Shown: positions 55,177 through 64,000 of the stretch, in pieces
How positions within the stretch are numbered: position 1 is the stretch's first letter
Layout: every line of letters begins with the position of its first letter
NCBI RefSeq assembly: GCF_030272615.1
Contig: NC_081406.1
Location: 474,176,900-474,240,899 of the forward strand
Direction of reading: 5' to 3'
DNA length: 64,000 bases
Source of the DNA: Cryptomeria japonica
Taxonomy: Eukaryota; Streptophyta; Pinopsida; Cupressales; Cupressaceae
Translations under genes and position numbers: made by a program
Notes under the pieces: model-generated
The model's database searches: none
The model's input: the letters and a program-made list of their open reading frames with translations, nothing else
Told to the model about the DNA's origin: nothing

Positions 55177-58100
55177 TTCCATCTGGGGGTGGTAACTGGT
55201 CAAAAATAGATTTATACTTTGTCCGGGCGTCGGTGAGTGCGACAGAGAGTGCATCTTTTACACTTTCCATTAAAGAATTTTGTGCTTGAATATCAGCCAA
55301 TAGTGATATTAAGCCATCAAGAGTGCTTCCTTCTTATGTAGTAGATAGGCGTGTGGCTCAGTTAATCTATTCTTGAACTGATGAAAGATGAGGAAGGAAT
55401 AATGTTTGGAGTGTCATTATATCCATCCTGATCATGTGTTCTTCATTTCTTAGTTCCAATTGTTGAGCCATGAGCTATTGAAGCTTGGTATAAAAATTTT
55501 TGAACTGAATTGGGCTCTGTGGTCAACTTATTTGAGAGATCAGTGATCTCTTTCTCAATTGCATCAGTTTTATTCTTGATATCTTTAATGAATATAGAAA
55601 ATGTACAGAGTTTCTGAAATAAATAAAGAATGTGCTTGAGTTGAGGGGACAACTCAGCAATGAATTTGACAAGTTTGACTTTGCCAATAGCTAGAGCTTT
55701 CTGTACCTCTTCTATCATTTTTGTAGTAAGCTCCTTGTTTTTTAGCTTGCTCAAATACTCAGATGCATCAACTCCGGATGTTTCTATTTGATTAAGGAGT
55801 TCATCTAGTTGAATATGGATGGCTGCATCGGTTGACACTGTAGCTGTAGGTAGCATATCTGATAGCAGTGTCTTCACCTTCTGAAGTACTTTATTCTTCT
55901 TTTGTATGGCCATCTATTTTTCTTGTTCGGCCTTTGCTTTGCATAGTTCACCAAAATCAATGAGTGCTTGCCCCTTTAATTTTGATATATCCACATTGGG
56001 CAACACTATCGGTTTAGATAAATCAACTTTGAAACTATGCTTTTTCACCTTCTTCTCTTTACCTTTGGTCGGTTGGACCAAGACAATAGCTTGAGAGGCT
56101 TGCCGACCCTCGATAGGTTGCTCGGTAGAGGCAACACTTTGGTCAGTTCCTGTAGCACCTGTGGTGTCTTTTAGTGTCTCAGTACTGGGTGTCTCAGCTG
56201 CTACATTTTCAGTCCTCGAAGGTGCTTGAGAGGTCTGTTCTAGAGTAGTATCCTCTCCTATTGTAGACTTGTGACCTTCGGTGCCTTGTGCTGTATCTTG
56301 AGGAGCTTCGGTAGAGACAGGTTGAGTGATCGGTGGATAAGGCTGAACTTGTTCTAAAATGGATTCACTAGATACAAGTTTTGCATATGTAGTGCCTTCT
56401 ATCATTTCCTGCTCTTGTTCCTCTATATCCATGACATCTTCATCAATTTGAATAGTGTCAGCTGGGTCTTGCTCCGTAGCATCAGGACCTTGCTCGGTGA
56501 CATCAGATCATGCTCGGTGACATCAATGATTTCAACTATAGATTGTTCACCGACATCTTTGATTTTGAAGATTTCTTGCCATTTTGCTTTTGTCTCATTC
56601 TCTACGTCAATATATAGCCCATTCATCAGTTTTAAGGCTCTTTGTTTGACAAGAAATTTTGAATTGTAGGTTGTCAAATGTTCCTTTATTTCTGCTACTG
56701 ACATATCAGGAAATAGATGGACTAGACTTCTTTCTCTGATTTGTTTCTCTAAGTCCATTGCATATTTCCACCTGTTATCAATATGCAAGTAAAGTTCATT
56801 TGGAAGTGACTTTACCAGTTCCAATGGAGCTAGCCAAAACTTTAGAAGTGTGCAAATGACAACTTCTTCAATTTGTCTCTTCTCATCATTATTTCTAGTT
56901 TCATACTTGACATATCTAAATGAACCAAATCCACCATATTCTTTTAGATTGGCATAGAAGTTTTCAACACTATGTATATTTACCTTCTTGCTCTTGACAA
57001 TCTGGAATTTGTTTGCATCTTCGGATTCTGTATCACTAGACTCTTTTGCCAAAATGAGTGTCTGAGTAGTTTCTTGTATGTCTTTGTTACATTGGGAGCA
57101 GTAACACTCTTTTGTTTCTTACTTGGTGATGCAACTGATGCTCTAGTGTTAGGTCTCTTTGTTGGAGGAGTTGGTAGGGCCTTTGAAGTGTCTTGTTTCT
57201 TTCTTTTTAACACTTTACCCTTAGGCAATTCGGTGCTCAGTGTTATGGCTGCCTCTTGAGCTTCTGATTCCTCTTTGGTGATGGCAAGAGTGCCTTTGGT
57301 AGGTGTGGAGGAAGAATCTTCTCTGAATTTCTCCGTTAAAACTTTTATCATCTTTGTTGCTTTCCTTGTAGCTTTGGGTACTACAATGCTCATTTTTACT
57401 TTTCCCTTCACTTCTTCATAGGTTCCATACCTCAGCTTGGTAGCATGCCTTGGTAATGTAAGAAATGCATCAATTTGCTATTGTGTGATGTCAAAGTCAA
57501 TCTCGTAACCCATAGGTGGCAAAGATTGAGTTCTTGGTTCCACAACATTCACATAACAATAGTCCGTGTCTACCTCAAAGCATATGTCATCTTTATATTT
57601 CTCCACTAGCTGGGGTGGAATCTGGTACCTGTTGTGTATTTTCTCTTGAAATTTACTAAAGTAATCATCCATTATATCATTGAAATTATCACCTAGTTTC
57701 TTGATAAAGTCATTAATCTGATGGGTGATTGGTCGGTGTAACTCCCAAACTACTTTACCGACTAATGGAAGGAATTTTTCAAAGTAGAAAAACACACATA
57801 CAAGAAGTGAACCAAACTTCAGTGTATTTGCCGAGTTGTTCTTCTTCGACTTCCTTATTGTGTTCAGATTCTCAAACAGGTTCTTCAGTAACACTTCACA
57901 TAAGTCAACTTTCATTCCCTTTTTCACAATTTTATAAGCTATGTCAACTGCTGCACAGGGTACACTGTTTTCCCTTGCTGATTGGAAGAAATAGTAACTG
58001 ATTACTCTAATGGCAAACTTAAGCTCTACATTAGTGACATTGTTCAGTTTCAGTCCTCTGTAATCAGATTCAACTCTGGTTAAACTGATCAATTCCTTCT

Positions 58101-58290
58101 GTGATATCATCTTTTGAGCTTGTGCATGATCATAGATAGGATAATCGGTGTTCACATGAATGATTTCCTTGGTGATTTTAAATGGTTTCTCTTATAGCCA
58201 CATGAAATCATCATGAACTCTACTCAAAACAAATTTGACCCATTGAGGCTTGAACACACGAGGGTAGGTGATAGGGAGGCAGTGCAAGTG
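55177..58290 (-). pseudogene. Long unidentified protein of the pol-less element
   Basis: About 1,000 codons readable with a few breaks. It starts HCLPITYPRVFKPQWVKFVL, then a stop, then a folded-looking globular region (NVELKFAIRVISYYFFQSAR, LVCVFFYFEKFLPLVGKVVW). TAG near 57478 is followed by a Lys/Thr/Pro-rich region. A frame change near 57050 leads to a second globular region (YGGFGSFRYVKYETRNNDEK, LVHLFPDMSVAEIKEHL). A short 'ctcggtgacatca' duplication near 56490-56520 shifts the frame again. Then a Thr/Glu-rich stretch, a TAG near 55914 and a coiled C-terminus (KLVKFIAELSPQLKHILYLF), ending SIFDQLPPPDGN near 55177. I do not recognise the family. Transposon-encoded proteins grouped as 'putative plant transposon protein' are a possible but unverified match. 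Confidence 0.5.
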
Positions 58291-60563
58291 GAATGCTCAA
58301 GTGACTTATATGTTCACTAAGTATAGGACCTTACTATTTTCAAGGAATTGTTGCTGTAATCAAAGTGCAAAGGTTCATAGACCATCTCAAACTTCCTCTT
58401 GTTTCACCTCCCTAAGTCAAGACCTCTTGTATGCTGAAAGGCTTCAACCCCATAACCACTCTGGCTTGCTAAAACTATGTTCTTGGGGTTTGTCCCACAA
58501 AAGGTGTCAAATTCATGTGAGGACAACTTGTTTCAACTGGCATTGATGTCTTTTGTGCTTTTCATTCACCATTTGTGTACCCGATTTGACCAAAATTCAA
58601 TTTTATGGCCTAAAAGGCTACAAGCAATTAGCCCTCCTTTTGGGGTTTTGTGCTCACCCTGTTCAAGCAATGGACTTCCAGACCGAAAGGTTTATATTTT
58701 TGGATACCCTTTTGGGAGTTCTTGAAGATTCATCAAGTTTGGGGGTCCCTAAGTCCTTCTCCATGACTGTCCCAAAAATGGGCATAAAAGGAGGGTTTTG
58801 GAAGGGTTTGTTGGCAAAAACCACATTCCAAGCTTGGGAACCTCAAAATGACTCAAAGACACCTATTCCTACCTCGCTATTGGCTAACAAGTCTTTAAAC
58901 AACAGGTTTAAACCTCACAAAGTGAAAAACAAGATTTTCATGATATGCACCAAAAAGGAAAATTCAACATTTGACAATTTTTCACTTTTGCCTTCTACAA
59001 GCACTTTTGTTTTGCAAAATACCAATTACAACTGAAGCATATGAACATAACCAACATTAAAGACAAGAAGGAATCCAATTTTCCCTGCACAAAGGCAATA
59101 GGCAATTACAAATAGTAAATAGTTCACTGTCAAGTAAATGGGACTGCACTTTTCCTCTTTTCACTGTTTTTCCATTTTGGACCTGCACTTTGCAATGTTA
59201 GAACCCCTTTTCACGGTCCGCTTTTGTGTTTTCTTAAAAAAACTCTACCTTTTTATGTTTAGTGTCCTTCATACCTGCAAATTTCAAAAGGGAGATTACA
59301 TTTACAATCCTTAAACAGTGTAAGAATCAGTCCTAGATGATTGTGGCAGCCTGCTGGGCGTTTAACATTTTGCCTAAAGAGATCATTGTTTGATCTTGGC
59401 ATTTACAATACCCATGGGTAGGGCTTTCACCTCTCCTTGTTATTTTTTTCAAACAAACAAAGTATTGACAAGGTCTTCACACACCAATAAATGGTGGAGA
59501 GCAAAATAAAGGAAGGAAAAACTACTACCAAATAGTGACTCACTGTTTTGGATTACAATTCTTAAAACTGAAACATATAACCTTCCTTTTCTAGGCTTAG
59601 TAAGTCTCTTTGCTTGCATATATCACTTGGACAACAAACAGGTCCATTCATCAAAAGAATGCAATTGCTATGGAAGAGCAAAGCATTAAAATTTATTCAA
59701 GACTCTAGCCAAATGGCACACTTGCCTAGGGCTTAATGGCCATAAAAACTCCTTGTACCTGCACTCTTGAAACCCAAACTCATATTTACATACTTTAAAA
59801 ATTGACCAACTGGTTCTTGAGAAGCCATGAACACTTTAGGACTCCAAGAAACCAAGTTGGTCAAGCATTTTGCCCAAATTCCTAGACTGGGCAGTGAAAC
59901 TGTCAAAACCAAATATTTTTGCACAAAACTCAAAACTTGATGAAATCAAATGCCACCAAAGGGAAAAGTTTAGGAAAACATGTTAGAATCAGAAAATACA
60001 AGAACAGTACGGACAAGTATAGCAGGTGTACGGACTGCTGTTCACATGGAGCCAAAAACTAGAGAAAACCAAGTAAAAACTAGTGCAAGTTTGCAAAAAT
60101 TCTCATAACTTTGAATGATCAACCCTTACAAAAGTTAAAACAGGAGTTTAAATACCTCTCCAAGTTGGTTAACCTCCTGTATGGACAAGTACATTTCCAA
60201 AGGCACTTAATTTTGACATTTTGATGCCTAAATGACAACTTTTGGTGCCTAGAAAATGCAAGATTGACCTCCAAAACTAACCATCATCTAAAAACACTTC
60301 TTATACCTTAAACCCAAACATAAAACATGTCTAAAACCTTTCAAAAACAAAAACACACTAAAAACTCACTTTTTACAACATTTTGCCAGGCAACACCAAA
60401 ACTGGCAATTTTGAGCAAAAGTTGAAAACAGGAAACCAAAACCACACAATGAGTTCAAAACTCATCCAAACAACCTAGAACAAATTCAAAAAGCATGCTA
60501 AAAAACTTTCCAACTTAAAATAACACAAATCAAACCTGAGATGAAAAAGAAGCTGAGAATGAG
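58291..60563. other. 2.3-kb interruption between two parts of the unknown protein
   Basis: No supported minus-strand coding sequence. Several plus-strand open frames (58268-59035) have no recognised domain. It may be an intron, because the flanking minus-strand codons belong together in style, or a further insertion. Neither clean splice sites in matching phase nor target duplications were found. Confidence 0.4.
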
Positions 60564-60880
60564 CTAGGTGCTCCACCACCAGTAGGTTAGGGCTTCAATC
60601 AATCCTTTGATTTTGATGTGTTCATACTTGTTGTTTAATACACCATCTGTACATAGTTCATCATAGGTGTCTCTTATTTCAACATGACCGAGTTCTTCAA
60701 CATGGCATTTGGTGAAGAATCTCACATCTTCAACTAACAAGACTCGATCCGAGATGAGTGAAAAGGCGGTTTTGTCATCCGGTTCAGAGGTGACTTTAGG
60801 AGTCAAAGAGTATTTCAACGAGGGCTTCTCTACATTCTTGACAATAATGGGATCTTGGATCTTGGGTGCCATTGAAGATT
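60564..60880 (-). pseudogene. Start of the second protein of the pol-less element
   Basis: The larger open frame runs 61238-60564, but the likely start is the ATG near 60872 (MAPKIQDPIIVKNVEKPSLK). It has mixed charged sequence with RFFTKCHVEELGHVEIRDTY and ends near GLIEALTYW. It probably continues at about 58290 after a 2.3-kb interruption. No known domain is recognised. Confidence 0.45.
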
Positions 60881-61421
60881 TCAAGTAAGAACTTAATAGA
60901 CTATCCTTAGGGTTTGACGGTTTACAAATGGCAGAGACTTCACACTCAACAGATAATAACAATTTGATAAGATCGGTAAACCAGCTTAACAATGCGATGA
61001 GATTTGATGTAAATACCTTGGATTTGCTCTGAATGAGGTTTGATCGCCTTGATTCGCTCTGCTCTGCTATTTTGAAAACTTGGAAAGTGTAAATGATCGC
61101 GAAAATACTTTTAAGTACACAAAATACCTTATCGGGCTCCGTGCGTGTTAGGTCAAAAACATTAAATGCACTCAGTTCACCTTTAACCGATTTACTCTCA
61201 TTTTTTTTGTTTTGACCGAGTAACCAAATTTCGTTCATTTACTGACTTGACAGGCTTCTTGTATTCACCAACTTGACAGGTTTCCTGTAAAGTACTTTTG
61301 ATAGAATTTCAAACTTACTAATGCATCTTAACTATGTAGATTTTGAATTTAGTACATAATAGAATAGGAACTGTTATGATTTTAACCTTCAGAGAATGTA
61401 GTCCCTTCATACCTTTTCTGA

Positions 61422-62774
61422 TTAATTTGGAATAGGTGCACCTAACTCAGTAGGTAAGGTGCTTTCTTCATTTGACATAATTTCCTTCTTTTTCCAAATC
61501 ATCTTTAATTTCTCTTTTATTTCTTCAGTGTCTCCTCTAGGTTGATCTCTGCAACCTCCAGCTAAATGTCCAACTTTGTGACAATGAAAAAAAGCCATAC
61601 CAGGATTTATCCATGATCTTCGGTTGTTCATTCCAAACCTTATAAAATAGTTGGCACTAATATGTCCATATCTTCCACAACATTTGCACCATATCCTTGT
61701 ATTGTAATCCCATGGTACTGCCGCATATTGTCGGTAAGGATCTGTGTGAGTTTGGTAACCTCTAGTGTTTGCTCAGTGTGCAGACCACATGTAGTTCTTT
61801 TGCTTAAGCCAACACTTCTCGGTACTATGTCCATATCTATTGCAGTTTCTACAAAACCCTTTGAATTTTGCCTTCTAATAATTGTTAACAGATTTTGTCC
61901 TACATTGATTAGATGTGTGACCATATTTATTGCAATTGTAACAATAACCATTGGACTTAGTGACATTCAGTTGCTTACCTTTTCTGTTTTGGCACATGTT
62001 GGCAGTATGACCTTGATTTCCACAGTAGTAGCAAATATGCTTCTTTCTTTTGATGTTATTCCTGTTTCCAGCTTGCTTTGATGATTCTCCTCTCTCAGTA
62101 GTATGAATTCCTTTCTCGGTAGAGTCTTTTCCTTTGTAACCGAGTCCTACATCTCTATTGGGTCTTCTTGTATTTAGTTTCTCATCCAACATCTTTGATG
62201 CTTCATAACTCTTCTTCAGTGTTTCTTTGGATTTCTTCTCTGTTTCAAGTTCATCGGTCAACCTTAATACTTCAAGTTTCAATGCTTGGTTCTCATCATT
62301 CTTTAGAATTGCTTCATGATGTGCATAACCTAGTTGATCTGTCATATTTTGTTGAATCCCAGTCAACCTTATGATTTCATGATTTTTATCAGATACTAAA
62401 ACTTCAAGTTGTTGTTTCTCTCTTTCTAGATCTCTTGTTTTATCCTCAGCTGTCCTTAATGCATCTAGATTTTCAGTCATTTGTATGTTGAAATGTTCAT
62501 GTTCTCTTTTCATTGCTTTTAGTTGATCAACCAATGCCTTGTTCTTTTCTTTCAATACTCCAATAATTTCTTCAGTCTCTTCAGATATACTGTTCTCAAA
62601 TGATGTCTCAATTTGTTCCACTAACTCTTGAGAGTCCTGCAAATCATTAGATAATCTTCTTCTTACTTTCAGAGATTTTTGCATTTGCCTTTGCATGTCT
62701 ATAATCACTTGATTAGCATGATCCAGCTCTTCTTGCAGATACACAATCCTCCGAGATTGTTTGTAGCCTTCCAT
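61422..62774 (-). pseudogene. Gag-like protein: long coiled coil plus row of zinc knuckles
   Basis: I chose ATG 62774, about 50 bases from the primer-binding site; the longer open frame begins inside the LTR and is not likely. Residues about 1-200 are a heptad-rich coiled coil (YLQEELDHANQVIIDMQRQ, RDLEREKQQLEVLVSDKN). After a basic hinge come CYYCGNQGHTANMC, CYNCNKYGHTSNQC and, past a TAA at 61875, CRNCNRYGHSTEKC. After another stop come CKCCGRYGHISANY (last Cys lost) and FFHCHKVGHLAGGC (first Cys lost). C-x2-C-x4-H-x4-C knuckles bind RNA, and the position suits a nucleocapsid-like gag. No capsid domain is recognised. Two stops show decay. Confidence 0.7.
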
Positions 62775-62822
62775 TGATAAGATCTTTCTCTTTAGGTAGT
62801 TAAACCCTTTTCCAATATTCAA

Positions 62823-62834
62823 GCTCTGATACCA
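62823..62834 (-). other. Primer-binding site for initiator Met tRNA
   Basis: Minus strand TGGTATCAGAGC starts two bases inside the 5' LTR end. This is the standard plant iMet primer-binding sequence and fixes the element's orientation. Confidence 0.95.
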
Positions 62835-62836
62835 AT

Positions 62837-63961
62837 TGTTAGGCCCAATATGGAAAGCTAATATACTGAGAGGGGAGGGGTGAATCAGTACTCCAAAACT
62901 TTTCTTCAATAATAACTTTACTGTTATGCATAAACATAATAGTGCAGTAACATAAAATAAAGTTAAAACAAATAGATAACAGTCATACATGATTCACTCC
63001 ATAACACATATATTTTGGTTACGCAGAAACTCTTGGTTAGAGAGAAAAACTGCAGTGGGGATGGCACCCACAACTTCACTACTACAATAATAAAGAGTGC
63101 TCAGTTAGAGCTACATTTTAGCTATTTCTGATAGCTTACCCTGTTAGGAGTAACAAGATCTGTTAGATCTACCTTGCTAAAGGATTTTACAACATTTAAT
63201 CTGAATGCTGCACCTGGTTAGAGGCTTTACAATTTATAGACTTGATTAGAGTCTTTTACCCTGTTAAAGGTTTCTCAACTTCACAATATTACAATAAAAT
63301 CATTACAAATATCTGCAACTTTACATCTGGAATGTTATAGTAGATTCTATGTGCTCAGAATAGATTACCTTGTTTATAGCATACCTTGGTAACCCATATA
63401 GTAACTCGGTAAACCCTTCTATTTACTCTGTTCTTCAACTTTTCTCTGAAAACCTTCTCGGTGACCTTTGTGTCTCTGTAACAGTCTTCTTACACTCATG
63501 TATATAGCCTTAACTCATGCTGTATAAATAGATCTCTTAAGATGGTGATCCAATTCATTGCTTCGAATGAGTAACTATACAAAATATTTCATTGGTTAGA
63601 TTGATCTCAAAATCATACACAATCTTCTAGTGCAATTTCCAATGTAATAACGGTTAGATGTGCCTCAATCTTGTAACACATTTTCATATGCATGTCCAGG
63701 TTCAATGTATCTGGTAACACATTTCACTCGGTGTATATCAACTCGGTGTGTCATCTTTGCTGCTCGGTAGACATAAAAAGATACTCGGTAAACAACTTGG
63801 TGTATACTGCGTTCTGTGACTGCTTTCCTCTGTAACCGACTAGACTGTGCATACCGACTTCTCTGTGTATACCGACTGCATTATTTGGTAGTGTTAACCG
63901 ACTAGAGTATATAGTATGACTTTGAATATAAAAACTAATGGCAACTTGATAAGTAGTAACA
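62837..63961 (-). repeat. 5' LTR (1125 bp)
   Basis: Partner of 53653-54793 with the same ends. It carries a 9-10 bp insert 'aaaactaatg' near 63930. Many differences from the partner are C/T or G/A changes, as expected from methylation-driven decay. Confidence 0.95.
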
Positions 63962-64000
63962 AGGATACAATGGAGATTCATTTTACAGATGCTAGCTAGT
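63962..64000 (+). mobile_element. LINE ORF2 continuation
   Basis: After the second AGGAT the sequence reads in the LINE frame as I-QWRFILQMLAS, directly continuing FEKAYDR from 53652. This proves that the LTR element inserted into a pre-existing LINE. Confidence 0.85.

Larger units (their letters stand above)
53653..63961 (-). mobile_element. Complete LTR retroelement without pol, minus strand
   Basis: LTRs at 53653-54793 and 62837-63961 have matching TG...CA ends and are flanked by the perfect 5-bp duplication AGGAT (53648-53652 and 63962-63966). On the minus strand the right LTR is followed by TGGTATCAGAGC, the plant initiator-Met primer-binding site. The left LTR is preceded by the purine tract AAAAGGGGAGAT. 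Internal proteins are a coiled-coil/zinc-knuckle gag-like protein and a long protein of unknown type. No protease, reverse transcriptase, RNase H or integrase could be recognised, so it fits large non-autonomous LTR elements (LARD or TR-GAG type). LTRs differ by a few percent by eye, plus a 20-bp indel. Confidence 0.9.

Noticed and set aside
58268-59035. Plus-strand open frames of 82-160 codons within the LTR element
   Set aside because: Opposite to the element's coding strand, overlapping each other in different frames and without domains.

Overview
This is a transposon-dense stretch of a plant nuclear genome. No ordinary host gene is visible in 64 kb. Almost everything recognisable is a mobile element or its debris: Ty3-type LTR elements, a CACTA DNA transposon, an L1-type LINE, a Pol III-headed retroposon and decayed LTRs. 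The large nested elements, the element families and the very AT-rich LTRs suggest a seed plant with a big genome, possibly a gymnosperm; that taxonomic guess is inference only.

Layout. 1-9.5 kb: decayed repeats, an AT-rich tandem array and an LTR remnant. 9.54-9.99 kb: a CpG-rich palindromic block, followed by a gag pseudogene (10.0-10.7 kb). 10.7-15.9 kb: no recognisable gene. 15.9-39.2 kb: a minus-strand CACTA transposon with a near-complete TNP2 gene (39.1-34.9 kb) and a second gene (20.1-16.2 kb). The second gene combines a SET-type methyltransferase domain with a plant Transposase_24-like domain. Between the two CACTA genes lies a 13.8-kb rearranged Ty3-type element (21.04-34.88 kb). It carries gag-protease joined to an integrase C-terminus and no reverse transcriptase. 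It also has two inverted copies of a plant mobile domain (PMD) gene and is flanked by a perfect 54-bp duplication.

39.2-49.9 kb: LTR debris, a 760-bp tract almost devoid of G on the plus strand, and a 1.83-kb retroposon with Pol III A and B boxes and perfect 18-bp target-site duplications. 49.9-53.65 kb: an L1-type LINE whose reverse-transcriptase exon is split by a complete 10.3-kb minus-strand LTR element (53.65-63.96 kb). That element has an AGGAT target duplication, an initiator-Met-type primer-binding site and a polypurine tract, but no recognisable pol. It encodes a coiled-coil protein with a row of zinc knuckles and a long unidentified protein. The LINE reading frame resumes in the last 39 bases.

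The strongest candidates for something new are the CACTA-borne SET plus transposase gene, the PMD-carrying retroelement with its roughly 2-kb inverted repeat around an LTR, the long Pol III-headed retroposon, and the pol-less LTR element. Nearly every coding region carries stops or frameshifts, so the window is best read as a nested record of recent and older insertions.
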